Shown here: piece after piece, positions 24,283 to 32,456 of the stretch
Numbering within the stretch: position 1 is the first letter of the stretch
Layout of the letters: every line of letters begins with the position of its first letter
Assembly: GCF_017573505.1 (NCBI RefSeq)
Contig: NZ_JAGEOJ010000018.1
Coordinates: forward strand, 174,151-238,150
DNA length: 64,000 bases
Origin: Actinomadura barringtoniae
GTDB taxonomy: Bacteria; Actinomycetota; Actinomycetes; Streptosporangiales; Streptosporangiaceae
Reading direction: 5' to 3'
The notes under the pieces: model-generated
The model's database searches: none
Told to the model about the DNA's origin: nothing
The model's input: only the letters and a program-made list of their open reading frames with translations
Made by a program: the position numbers and the translations under genes

Positions 24283-24912
24283 TCAGAGGGACTCGTCGTA
24301 CTGGCGGGCGAAGTCGACCAGCGCGGCCGGGGCCTTCTCGACCGAGCCGGTGTCGAACGGAGGCTGCGGGTCGTACTCGGTGACGAGCTGGATGAGCTTG
24401 GCGCGGTCGTCGTCGAAGAGCTCCGCGACGAGGGTCAGGCCCATGTCGAGGCCGGCGGAGACGCCCGCGGCGGTGACCACGTCGCCGTCGACGATGACGC
24501 GCTTGCTGCTCACGGAGGCTCCCAGCTCGGCCAGAACGTCGCGCGCGAGCCAGTGCGTGGTCGCGGGGCGGTCCTTCAGGATCCCGGCCTTGGCCAGGAG
24601 GGTGGCGCCGGTGCAGACCGAGGTGGTCCAGGTCGCCGTCGGGTGCGCCGCCGCGAGCCACGCGACCAGCGCGTCGCTGCTCTCCAGCACCGAACGCCAG
24701 CGGCTGCTTCCGGGTACGACGATCAGATCCGGCCGGGGGAGTTCGGCGAACGTCGCGGTCGCGTTGAACTGCAGGCCCGCGTCGGCACGTACTGGTCCGT
24801 GCCGTTCTGCAATGAAATGCGGCGTGATCTCGGGATTTGCTGCGAGCATCTCGTACGGACCGACCAGGTCGAGTGCGGTCATCTGCTCGTACAGCACGAA
24901 GGCGGCGTCCAT
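24283..24912 (-). CDS. DJ-1/PfpI-family protein, isonitrile-hydratase-like
   Basis: 209 residues from ATG 24912 (GGGAG upstream). It has the nucleophile elbow TTSVCTGATLLAKAG with Cys100 and the acidic residue in GPYEML near residue 21. The closest described group by motif is isonitrile hydratase (InhA), but glyoxalase or deglycase roles cannot be excluded. It is divergent from a GlxA-type regulator that carries the same domain, which is a likely local regulator. Confidence 0.8.
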   Translation of the reverse strand: MDAAFVLYEQMTALDLVGPYEMLAANPEITPHFIAERHGPVRADAGLQFNATATFAELPRPDLIVVPGSSRWRSVLESSDALVAWLAAAHPTATWTTSVCTGATLLAKAGILKDRPATTHWLARDVLAELGASVSSKRVIVDGDVVTAAGVSAGLDMGLTLVAELFDDDRAKLIQLVTEYDPQPPFDTGSVEKAPAALVDFARQYDESL

Positions 24913-25004
24913 GAGGGACTCCCTCTCTTGAGGCGGTGTGGACCAGCATGAAACGCTCACCCGGATGGCCTCAATGACACACTTCCCACGTATCAGGACA
25001 AGCC

Positions 25005-25967
25005 ATGCGTGACGTGCTCGTGGTGGTCTACGACGGAATCCAGCTGCTCGACGTCGTCGGTCCGCTGGAGGTGTTCGACGCCGCGACGCTCCGGCACGGC
25101 GGGCGCGGCGGTGGGTACCGCGTGCGGCTGGCCTCGGTGGGTGGGCGCGACGTGGTCTCGTCGTCGGGCGTGCGGCTCGGCGTCCACGCCGACCTGGAGG
25201 CCCATCCGCCCGACACGCTCGTGGTCGCGGGCGGCTGGGGCTACCCCGAGGCGGCCCGCGGACCCGACATGGTGAGGGGCGTACGCCGCCTGGCCGCCGG
25301 TTCCCGCCGTGTCACCTCGGTCTGCACGGGCGCGTTCATCCTGGCCGCCGCCGGGCTCCTGGACGGCCGCCGCGCCACCACGCACTGGGCGTTCTGCGAC
25401 GCGCTCGCCGACGCCCACCCGTCCGTCACCGTCGTCCCGGACGCGATCTTCGTACGCGATGGAACGGTCGTCACCGCGGCCGGAGTCACGGCCGGGATGG
25501 ACCTCGCGCTCGCCCTCCTCGAAGAGGACGAGGGAGCCGAGGCCGCACGGGAGATCGCCAAATGGCTGGTCGTCTTCCTGCAGAGGCCGGGCGGCCAGTC
25601 GCAGTTCAGCGTCCACAACCGGACACCGCCCGTGCAGGACGGCGCGCTCCGCCGCCTTCTCGACCAGATCGCGGCCGATCCCGCCGGTGACCTGTCGGTC
25701 GGCGCGATGGCCGACAGGCTGTCGATGAGCACCCGCCACTTCAGCCGCTTCTTCACCAAGGAGGTCGGCTGCAGCCCAGGCCGTTATGTCGAACGTGCCC
25801 GCGTCGAGGCCGCCCGCCTCCACCTGGAGACCGGCGACGCCGGCGTGGACACCGTCGCGCGGCTGAGCGGCTTCGGCACCACCGAGACGATGCGCCGCAC
25901 GTTCCTGCGCGAGATCGGCGTCCCGCCCAGCGCCTACCGCGCCCGCTTCCGCACCGCCGTACGGTAG
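25005..25967 (+). CDS. GlxA-family regulator (DJ-1 domain plus AraC HTH)
   Basis: 320 residues. Residues 1-180 form a DJ-1/PfpI-like domain that still has the elbow cysteine (TSVCTGAFILAAAG, Cys107). Residues 215-320 form an AraC-type double HTH (SVGAMADRLSMSTRHFSRFF and DTVARLSGFGTTETMRRTF). Such proteins act as transcriptional regulators in which the DJ-1 domain is thought to sense a ligand. It lies 92 bp from the divergent DJ-1 enzyme gene, its probable target. Confidence 0.9.
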   Translation: MRDVLVVVYDGIQLLDVVGPLEVFDAATLRHGGRGGGYRVRLASVGGRDVVSSSGVRLGVHADLEAHPPDTLVVAGGWGYPEAARGPDMVRGVRRLAAGSRRVTSVCTGAFILAAAGLLDGRRATTHWAFCDALADAHPSVTVVPDAIFVRDGTVVTAAGVTAGMDLALALLEEDEGAEAAREIAKWLVVFLQRPGGQSQFSVHNRTPPVQDGALRRLLDQIAADPAGDLSVGAMADRLSMSTRHFSRFFTKEVGCSPGRYVERARVEAARLHLETGDAGVDTVARLSGFGTTETMRRTFLREIGVPPSAYRARFRTAVR

Positions 25968-25977
25968 GCCGGTCCGG

Positions 25978-26730
25978 CTAAGGCGGCGTCTCCCAGGCCC
26001 GTTCCCGCTGAACGTGGAGGAGCTCCAGCGGGCTGTCGTCTTCGCCCAGCAGGCGTTCCGACAGCCTGATCAGCGTGTCGCACCGTGCCAGGAACAGCCC
26101 GCGCGCGACTACCTCGGGCCCGTACGCCGCGGCCACCCGTGCCGCCGCTTCCGCGCCCACCGAGATGGCCAGTCCGGCGACGTCCTCGGCCGGGTCGCCC
26201 ACCGCCGCGTCCGTCCAGTCGAGGACCCCGGACACCCGGCCCGCCTCATCGACGAGCAGGTGTTCGCCCTTCAGGTCGTTGTGCAGCAGGACGGGAGGAC
26301 GGTCGGGCGTGCCCTGTGGACCGGCGTCCGGGTCGAGGGGCGCGTCCCCGCCCAGTAGCGCGGCGGCGCCCAGCGTGAGGGCGCCCAGCGCTTCGAGATT
26401 GCGCGGCGGCGGCTCGTCCAGATCCAACGCGCGGGCGGCGTCGAGAGGAACAGAACGCAGGGCTTCCAGCAGGGCCGTCAGGTCGCGTTCGCCTGCCGCC
26501 GAGATCGCCCGGAGCTCGGCGGAACGGCCCGGGAGCCGGGTGTCGAGCGTGTAGGTGAGGCCGGGCGACCACTCGCCGGTGGCGACACTCCCGGGAACGG
26601 CGATGGGCAGATGCGGGCGGATCAGGTCGCGCAGGGCGATCTCGCGACGCTGGCGGGCGCTGCCGACCTCGATCTCGACATCCGAGGGGTTGCAATCGGT
26701 ACCCCGGTACGGGCTTACCGTCGAGGCCAT
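25978..26730 (-). pseudogene. APH-fold phosphotransferase, N-terminally truncated
   Basis: The C-lobe of an aminoglycoside/choline-kinase-like protein is intact: LLHNDLKGEHLLVD (catalytic loop with Asp and Asn-like position) and GVLDWTDAAVGDPAEDVAGL (DFG-like). Upstream of VEIEVGSARQRREIALRD the expected N-lobe (about 50-60 residues with the ATP lysine) is missing. The frame instead reads 18 unrelated residues back to ATG 26730, which overlaps the start of the opposite-strand gene at a CCATGG palindrome. It is probably a broken gene whose 5' end was replaced by the merR operon, though a short expressed protein is possible. Confidence 0.55.
26690..26720 (+). promoter_or_regulatory. MerR-type promoter with operator
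   Basis: TTGCAA (26690-26695) and TTACCG (26715-26720) are separated by 19 bp, and the spacer holds the palindrome GTACC-CC-GGTAC (26699-26710). This is the layout of metal- or drug-responsive MerR promoters. The ATG of the downstream gene lies nine bases after the -10, so the transcript is nearly leaderless. Confidence 0.7.
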
Positions 26731-27031
26731 GGACTGGATCGCTGATGAATGCACGCTCCCGACGGCCGACCGCCCGCTGCGCACGGCGCAGTTCCGCGAG
26801 GTCTTCGGCGAGCTGACGCGGACGATCGAACGCCTCGCGCCGGAACGGCTGCGGCTGACCCTGGTCACGTCGCCGGAGGTCGCCGGTCGCGTCGCGGAGC
26901 TGGCGGTACGGGAGATCGAGTGCTGCTCGTTCTTCGAGTTCACGCTCACCGCCGGGAAGGGACTGAGCCTCGACATCGCTGTACCGCAGGGGCGGGAGGC
27001 GATATTGGACGCGATGGCAGGGGCACTGTGA
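26729..27031 (+). CDS. Small cysteine-containing protein of a MerR operon
   Basis: 100 residues from ATG 26729. The sequence (DECTLPTADRPLRTAQFREV near the start, EIECCSFFEF near residue 65) matches a small actinobacterial protein type that I recall directly preceding MerR regulators. The three cysteines suggest metal or thiol binding, but the function is unproven. The stop overlaps the merR start (GTGA). It is transcribed from the MerR-type promoter just upstream. Confidence 0.65.
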   Translation: MDWIADECTLPTADRPLRTAQFREVFGELTRTIERLAPERLRLTLVTSPEVAGRVAELAVREIECCSFFEFTLTAGKGLSLDIAVPQGREAILDAMAGAL

Positions 27032-27405
27032 GCGGATTGCGAAGCGGGCAGCTGGCCGAGGCGGTCGGCGTCAACCCGCAGACGCTGCGCTACTACGAGC
27101 GGCGAGGGCTGCTGAACGAGCCCGAGCGCACACTCGGCGGGCATCGGCTCTACCCGCCCGAGACCGTGACGATGCTGCGCGGTGTGAAGGCGGCCCAGCG
27201 GCTCGGGTTCACGCTGGACGAGATCGCCGTGCTGCTCGCCCGCGCTGGGCTGCGCGACCGCGCCCGCGACAAGCTCGGCGAGATCGAGACGCGGATCGTC
27301 GAGCTCACGGCGGTCGCGGACATGCTGCGCGCGGTCGTCGACGCCGGCTGCGACGACCTCGAGGTGTGCGCGACCGTGCCCGAATGCCCGCTGCCTCTAG
27401 GCTGA
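27028..27405 (+). CDS. MerR-family transcriptional regulator
   Basis: 125 residues from GTG 27028. A winged HTH (RSGQLAEAVGVNPQTLRYYERRGLL in parts) precedes a dimerisation helix and a C-terminal cysteine loop CDDLEVCATVPEC with spacing C-x5-C-x5-C. The mercury-type Cys82 at the start of the dimerisation helix is absent (RAGLRDRAR), so Hg(II) sensing of the classical kind is unlikely. It likely controls the 19-bp-spacer promoter ahead of this operon. Confidence 0.85.
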   Translation: MSGLRSGQLAEAVGVNPQTLRYYERRGLLNEPERTLGGHRLYPPETVTMLRGVKAAQRLGFTLDEIAVLLARAGLRDRARDKLGEIETRIVELTAVADMLRAVVDAGCDDLEVCATVPECPLPLG

Positions 27406-27410
27406 CCTGC

Positions 27411-27743
27411 ATGGACGTGCTGCGCTCGATGGGTCTGTTCGTGCTGGCCGCGGTCGCGGAGATCGGCGGCGCCTGGCTGGTGTGGCAGGGCGTACGGGAG
27501 CACCGCGGCCTGGTGTGGGTCGGCGCGGGCATCGTGGCGCTCGGCCTGTACGGCTTCGTCGCCACCTTCCAGCCCGACCCGAACTTCGGGCGCATCCTCG
27601 CGGCGTACGGCGGTGTCTTCGTGGCCGGGTCGCTGGCCTGGGGGATGATCGCCGACGGCTTCCGCCCGGACCGCTACGACGTGATCGGCGCGCTCGTCTG
27701 CCTGGCCGGGGTGGCCGTCATCATGTACGCCCCGCGCGGCTGA
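27411..27743 (+). CDS. YnfA-family small membrane transporter
   Basis: 110 residues from ATG 27411, the family length. Four membrane helices; the motif AEIGGAWLVWQGVREHR in helix 1, RILAAYGGVFVAGSL and the final CLAGVAVIMYAPRG are characteristic of UPF0060/YnfA, a branch of the small multidrug resistance superfamily. It starts five bases after merR, so it is probably the effector of this MerR operon and exports a toxic cation or drug. Confidence 0.88.
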   Translation: MDVLRSMGLFVLAAVAEIGGAWLVWQGVREHRGLVWVGAGIVALGLYGFVATFQPDPNFGRILAAYGGVFVAGSLAWGMIADGFRPDRYDVIGALVCLAGVAVIMYAPRG

Positions 27744-27908
27744 CGCTGGGTGCACGCGTACCGGCCCGAGCACGCTGGGGCGCCTCCTGTTGACGCTTGG
27801 TCGCTGTGCACAAACGGGCGCGGGAAAGGTTGCCTTGTTTGCGCACAGACCGGGACCAGGGGCGACGCGATGATGTGCGCACCATCCCACCCCAGCTGGA
27901 GGACCCCC

Positions 27909-29054
27909 TTGCGCACCCCATCCCTGCGTACCTCTGCATGCTCACTCACCGTCGTCGCCGCGATACTGGCCGCCGCCCAGGGCACTGCCTTCGCGGGAGC
28001 GATCGCGTTCGCGCCCAAGGTGACCTCGCCCACGGGAGGCAATTTCCCCTCGTGGGGGCCGGGTCCCTCGCCCGTCGGTACGGTCACGGCCGATTTCAAC
28101 GGGGACGGCATCCCGGATGTGGCCGCGGCCGACTTCCAGGGGAGCGGGCCCGTCGTGATGACCGGACGCGGAGACGGCACGTTCAACAAGGGCACCCGTA
28201 CGGCCGACATCGGCGTCGGCAACGGCGCGGTCGCCGCAGGGGACCTGAACGGGGACGGCAAGCCGGACCTCGCCGCGCAGTCGTGGGTCACCGTGACGAC
28301 GCTCATCAACAAGGGCGACGGAACGTTCCGCAAGGGCGCGACCTACCCGACCGTCGAGGGCGCGCAGCAGCAGGTGGCGATCCTGGACGTGAACGGGGAC
28401 GGCAGGCGCGACCTGCTCAGCATGATCCCGAACGGGGTGCAGACCTGGTTCGGCGAGGGCGACGGCACGCTGCGGTCCGGCCCGTCGAGCACGATCCCGG
28501 GTGCTGCGGCGGCGTTCACGACCGGGCGCTTCAACGCCGACGGCAACGTGGACCTGGCCGTCAACAACGACGTCGCGCAGCAGGTCCAGGTGTTCACCGG
28601 CGACGGCGACGGAAGCTTCACGCGGCGCGGCGGCAGCACGTCCGGGCTGATCACCGAGGACATCCGGGCCGGCGACTTCAACGGGGACGGCATCGACGAC
28701 GTCATCACCGCGGACTCGTTCTCGTTCAGCACCACCCTGCTGACCTCGGACGGCAAGGGCGGCTTCAGCAAGACCTACCGCGTCCTGGCCTCCGGCCTCG
28801 GCCCGACGAGCATCGCGGTCGCCGACTTCAACGCCGACGGCAGGCTCGACGCCGCCATGTCGGCCGTCGTCAGTTCCAAGATGGTCGTCTTCACCGGCAA
28901 CGGGGACGGCACGGTCGCCAAGACCGGCGAGGCGGACGTGACGCTCGCGCCGCAGACGCCCGTCGCCGCCGACTTCAACCGGGACGGCAAGATCGACGTG
29001 GCGGTGGCCGGGGCGGTCAACGCGGTGTCGTTCCTCAAGAACGTGTCGTCGTAA
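27909..29054 (+). CDS. Secreted FG-GAP/VCBS repeat protein
   Basis: 381 residues from a TTG start chosen because GGAGGA lies six to eight bases upstream and a clean signal peptide follows (MRTPSLRT..., cut after GTAFA at residue 29). Seven calcium-loop repeats of the type DFNGDGIPD, DLNGDGKPD, DVNGDGRRD, DFNADGRLD run along the protein, as in a seven-bladed beta-propeller. It is a predicted extracellular calcium-binding protein with no catalytic motif. Its 3' end overlaps the convergent BrkB-like gene by 20 bp. The 165 bp upstream (27744-27908) contain no gene I can support. Confidence 0.82.
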   Translation: MRTPSLRTSACSLTVVAAILAAAQGTAFAGAIAFAPKVTSPTGGNFPSWGPGPSPVGTVTADFNGDGIPDVAAADFQGSGPVVMTGRGDGTFNKGTRTADIGVGNGAVAAGDLNGDGKPDLAAQSWVTVTTLINKGDGTFRKGATYPTVEGAQQQVAILDVNGDGRRDLLSMIPNGVQTWFGEGDGTLRSGPSSTIPGAAAAFTTGRFNADGNVDLAVNNDVAQQVQVFTGDGDGSFTRRGGSTSGLITEDIRAGDFNGDGIDDVITADSFSFSTTLLTSDGKGGFSKTYRVLASGLGPTSIAVADFNADGRLDAAMSAVVSSKMVVFTGNGDGTVAKTGEADVTLAPQTPVAADFNRDGKIDVAVAGAVNAVSFLKNVSS

Positions 29055-29988
29055 CGACGTCAGGTGGTTCAGGGGCGGCGGTGCCGGAACCGGTGCCCGT
29101 GCCGTCGGTCATCGCCGCCCACACCCCGAGCGACAGCGTCATCCGCACCGTTCCGCTCACCCACAGCATCAGGCCGATCATCGCCACGACGATCCCGTAG
29201 ACCGTGTTGGTGAAGGCGTACTTCAGCAGGTAGAGGCCGACGAGCACCAGACCGGCCAGGGCCACGCCCGCCATGATCGAGGCGTGCCGTACGGCGGCTG
29301 TACGCGGCGCCCGGCCGAGCCGGTGGTAGAGCGCGGCGGAGATGAACGCGGCCCAGGCGGCCGTCGCGATCCCGGCGGCGATCCGCGCCGTCACGACCGC
29401 CCAGGTGCTCAGGCCGTGCCCGTCGGCCGCCATCAGCCGGTACGGGGCGTTCGTCGCCAGGATGGCCAGCGCGAGGAGCACGATCACCGAGAGAGCGACC
29501 AGCGTGAAGACCAGCATGTCCCGCATGTACCGCCAGACGAAGTTGGACAGCGTGAGCGGCACCGGGTCGTTCCATATCGTTCGCAGCGCCCGCCGGTAGG
29601 CGTCGACCCAGTACCGCCCCGCGTAGACGAAACCGGTCACGCCCAGGACCGCGAGGATCGCCTGGATCGAGGCGCGGGCCTGGGCCGAGAAGAACTTCCC
29701 GCCGAGATCGACGTCCAGGCCGAGTGCCTGCGCGACGGCTTGATTGCTCTCGGTCCGCAGCCCCGGATGGTCGACCACGATGTTCGACGCGAGCAGCAGG
29801 AGCAGGGCGAGCACCGGCAGCAGGGTCAGGATCCCGAAATAGGTCACCGAACCGGCGACGTGGTGCATCCCGACGGCGTAGTAGCGCTGGTAGGTGTCGT
29901 AGGCGCAGCGGAGCCGGGGGCGCTCCAGGGCGCGCTCCTGGAGCCGTTCGGCCCTGGCCTGCCAGGCCGCCACCCGCTCGGAGATCAC
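29035..29988 (-). CDS. YihY/BrkB-like integral membrane protein
   Basis: 317 residues from GTG 29988, with AAAGGAG at ideal spacing; the open frame further upstream has no such support. Six membrane helices, with the family pattern GSVTYFGILTLLPVLALLL, a long loop, and SILM-like IMAGVALAGLVLVGLYLL. YihY/BrkB proteins are inner-membrane proteins of uncertain function, once mislabelled ribonuclease BN. The C-terminal tail (TGTGSGTAAPEPPD) is low complexity. Confidence 0.85.
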   Translation of the reverse strand: MISERVAAWQARAERLQERALERPRLRCAYDTYQRYYAVGMHHVAGSVTYFGILTLLPVLALLLLLASNIVVDHPGLRTESNQAVAQALGLDVDLGGKFFSAQARASIQAILAVLGVTGFVYAGRYWVDAYRRALRTIWNDPVPLTLSNFVWRYMRDMLVFTLVALSVIVLLALAILATNAPYRLMAADGHGLSTWAVVTARIAAGIATAAWAAFISAALYHRLGRAPRTAAVRHASIMAGVALAGLVLVGLYLLKYAFTNTVYGIVVAMIGLMLWVSGTVRMTLSLGVWAAMTDGTGTGSGTAAPEPPDVVTTTRS

Positions 29989-30152
29989 TACCGCTCCTTT
30001 CCCAGCCCCCTGACCAGCCCAAACGCTCCGAGATCCTTGCCGTGCGCTGCCCAAGACTTGAAGTGCTATTTGTCCATATCTGTACGTTTCGTACGTAGGG
30101 TCGGCAGCGGCATGTGGTAACGGACCGACACCGAGTGGACACGGAAACTCCG

Positions 30153-31325
30153 ATGCAGGATCCAATCGTCAGCGAGGCCGAACGCCTCGCCGACCGCTGG
30201 CGGCTCGCCGAACGGCTCGCCGGGGTCGGCTGGGGCGAGTGGGATCTGGCCACCGGCGAGATCTCCTGGACGCCCCGCCTCTACGAGATCTACGACCGCA
30301 CCCCCGAGGAAGGCCCGCTCCGGGTCGACCAGCTTCCCGAGGTGGTCGAGCCCGAGGATCGCGCCGCGGTCGTGGAACGCCTCCGGACGCTGTTCGAACG
30401 CCGCACGCCGGTGGACGGCGAGTACCGGATCCGCCATCGCGGCGGCCCGCGCCACCTGCGCGTTCTCCATGAGCCCGTCCTCGACCAGTCCGGGCGGCCG
30501 CGCGCCATCCAGACGCTCGCCGTCGACATCACCGAGCAGCGCAGGGTGTCCGAGGCGCTCGCCGAGACGCGCGAGGACGTGGCCCGTGAACGCCGCGTCG
30601 CGCGCCGCCTCCGCCGCGCCCTGCTCCCGCTCCGCGAGGGGGTCACCGAGCCCGCCGGGCTGCGCGTGGCCGTCCGCTACCTGGCCGGGGAGCCGGGCCG
30701 GGTGGGCGGCGACTGGTGGAAGGCACGCGAACTGCCCGACGGCCGCGTGCTGCTCGCGATCGGCGACGCGGTCGGGCACGGCCTGGAGGCCACCGCCGCG
30801 ATGACCCAGATGCGCGCGGGCCTCGCCGGGCTCGCCTACACCGGCGCCGACGCGTCCACGCTCGCCCGCTGGCTGAACGAGCTGGTCTGCGACATGTCGC
30901 CCAAGCTCGCGGAGCTGGAGGAGCCGGTGACCGGGTCGGCGGCGCTCGGCCACTTCGACCCCGAGAGCCTTGAGCTGCGCTGGACCAGCGCCGGCCACCC
31001 CGCGCCCGTCCTGCTGCGCGACGGCGCCGCGACCCTCATGGACGGCCTGCCGCACGGGCCGCTGCTCGGGGTCATGGAGGAGGCCGGGTTCCCGATGACC
31101 GTGACCATGCTGAAGCCCGGCGACGTGGTGCTCTTCTACACCGACGGCCTCCTGGACCGCGCGGACCGTGACCGCGAGGAGCTCACCGAGACCATGCTCG
31201 ACGCCCTGCGCGACGGCGCCCGGTCCGGCGCCGATCCGGAGCTCACCGCCGAACGGGTCATGCGCGCCCTGGACGCCGAGAGCTCCGCCGACGACATCTG
31301 CGTCATGGCCGTCGAGATCCGCTGA
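30153..31325 (+). CDS. PAS-PP2C (SpoIIE-type) protein phosphatase
   Basis: 390 residues from ATG 30153; an in-frame GTG at 30114 is an alternative. A PAS domain (GWGEWDLATGEISWTPRLYEI and the PAC end AVDITEQRRV) covers about 18-130. A short coiled coil leads to the PPM/SpoIIE domain with metal-binding aspartates in GGDWW, AIGDAVGHG, and DGLLDRADRD, ending DDICVMAVEIR. Such RsbU-like proteins dephosphorylate anti-anti-sigma factors and so control alternative sigma factors. A GTACG-TTT-CGTAC repeat (30082-30094) lies upstream. Confidence 0.9.
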   Translation: MQDPIVSEAERLADRWRLAERLAGVGWGEWDLATGEISWTPRLYEIYDRTPEEGPLRVDQLPEVVEPEDRAAVVERLRTLFERRTPVDGEYRIRHRGGPRHLRVLHEPVLDQSGRPRAIQTLAVDITEQRRVSEALAETREDVARERRVARRLRRALLPLREGVTEPAGLRVAVRYLAGEPGRVGGDWWKARELPDGRVLLAIGDAVGHGLEATAAMTQMRAGLAGLAYTGADASTLARWLNELVCDMSPKLAELEEPVTGSAALGHFDPESLELRWTSAGHPAPVLLRDGAATLMDGLPHGPLLGVMEEAGFPMTVTMLKPGDVVLFYTDGLLDRADRDREELTETMLDALRDGARSGADPELTAERVMRALDAESSADDICVMAVEIR

Positions 31326-31352
31326 GGCCTGCCCACCCCACTTATTTCAGCC

Positions 31353-31381
31353 TTGACTTATATAAGTGGCGGTCGATAATC
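31353..31381 (+). promoter_or_regulatory. Leaderless ArsR promoter with operator
   Basis: TTGACT (31353-31358) and GATAAT (31375-31380) with a 16-bp spacer place the transcript start at or next to the GTG at 31389, so the mRNA is leaderless. The perfect palindrome ACTTATATAAGT (31356-31367) overlaps the -35, ideal for ArsR autorepression. A half-copy CACTTAT lies at 31339-31345. Confidence 0.75.
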
Positions 31382-31388
31382 TCGCGGC

Positions 31389-31754
31389 GTGCACGCGTTC
31401 GATGTTCTGGGGGATCCGGTACGGCGCCGGATCCTGGAGCTGCTCGCGGACGGCGAGCAGACCTCGGGCGAGGTCTGCGCGGTGATCCGCGAGGAGTTCG
31501 GGATCTCACAGCCCGCCGTCTCGCAGCACCTCAAGGTGCTGCGCGAGCACGGTTTCGCGACCGTTCGCCCGGACGGCACCCGGCGCCTCTACTCAGTCGA
31601 CCACGAGCCGCTGCGGGACGTGGACGAGTGGCTTGGCCGGTTCCGGCGCTTCTGGACCCCGCACCTGGACGCCCTGGGCACCGAGCTGGCCCGGGGCAAG
31701 CGCGAACGCCGCCTCAAGAACTCAGACGAGCACCAGGGCAGGAGCGACTCATGA
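31389..31754 (+). CDS. ArsR-family transcriptional repressor
   Basis: 121 residues. Winged HTH (DVLGDPVRRRILELLADGEQTSG..., FGISQPAVSQHLKVLREHG, then the wing TRRLYSVD). It has no ELCVCD metal box, so it belongs to the group paired with AHSA1/SRPBCC proteins rather than to metal sensors. The stop overlaps the SRPBCC start by ATGA. It is autoregulated through the palindrome in its promoter, by inference. Confidence 0.9.
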   Translation: MHAFDVLGDPVRRRILELLADGEQTSGEVCAVIREEFGISQPAVSQHLKVLREHGFATVRPDGTRRLYSVDHEPLRDVDEWLGRFRRFWTPHLDALGTELARGKRERRLKNSDEHQGRSDS

Positions 31755-32392
31755 TCGATGTCACGGAGCAGATCAACGCCGTCCGCCGCCGGGTCGGCGC
31801 GCGCATGATGGAGGCCGGCGAGGCGCGCACGATCACCATCAGCCAGACCTACGACGCCGAGCTCGATGACGTCTGGGACGCGATCACCAGCCCGGAGCGC
31901 ATCTCGCGCTGGTTCCTGCCGGTCTCCGGCGAGCTGCGTCTCGGCGGCCGCTACGCCATCGAGGGCAACGCGAGCGGCACGATCGAACGCTGCGACCCGC
32001 CCAAGAGCTTCTTCGCGACCTGGGAGTTCGGCGGCGACACCAGCTGGATCGAGGTCTCACTCAGCCCGGCCGAGGACGGCCGCACGGTGTTCCAGCTCGA
32101 GCACATCGCCCACGTCGACGACGAGCGCTGGACCGAGTTCGGCCCCGGCGCGGTCGGCATCGGCTGGGACATGGGCCTCATCGGCCTCTACGTTCACCTC
32201 ACCGGCGGCCAGGAACTCACCTCCGAGGAGGGCGCGGCCTGGGCGGGCTCCGATGAGGGCAAGGCGTTCATGACCGACAGCAACGAACGCTGGCGCGAGG
32301 CGGACGTCGCCTCCGGCACCGACCCCGGCGACGCCAAGGCCAGGGCGGACCGCACGATCGCCGCCTACACCGCCGCCCCGCCCGCAGAGTGA
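31751..32392 (+). CDS. SRPBCC/AHSA1-domain protein
   Basis: 213 residues. A START-like helix-grip fold with YDAELDDVWDAITSPERISRWF, GGRYAIEG and FFATWEFG, as in the Aha1 C-terminal and CalC-like families. It binds hydrophobic ligands in a deep pocket. ArsR-SRPBCC pairs are common in actinobacteria and are thought to respond to small organic molecules. The operon ends at a strong hairpin (32404-32437). Confidence 0.85.
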   Translation: MIDVTEQINAVRRRVGARMMEAGEARTITISQTYDAELDDVWDAITSPERISRWFLPVSGELRLGGRYAIEGNASGTIERCDPPKSFFATWEFGGDTSWIEVSLSPAEDGRTVFQLEHIAHVDDERWTEFGPGAVGIGWDMGLIGLYVHLTGGQELTSEEGAAWAGSDEGKAFMTDSNERWREADVASGTDPGDAKARADRTIAAYTAAPPAE

Positions 32393-32403
32393 CCCCATAG
32401 GCG

Positions 32404-32437
32404 AAGGCCCTGGACTCGCGGAGGAGTCCAGGGCCTT
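32404..32437. terminator. Bidirectional hairpin terminator
   Basis: Perfect 14-bp arms AAGGCCCTGGACTC / GAGTCCAGGGCCTT around a 6-base loop, between the SRPBCC gene and the convergent ABC permease. There is no long T-tract on either side, as usual in actinomycetes. Confidence 0.85.
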
Positions 32438-32456
32438 GGCCGTTCAGCGGGCGCGG

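Noticed and set aside
26690..27743. Mercury-resistance operon
   Set aside because: There is no merA or merT, and the MerR protein lacks the first mercury-binding cysteine; YnfA suggests a different cation or drug.
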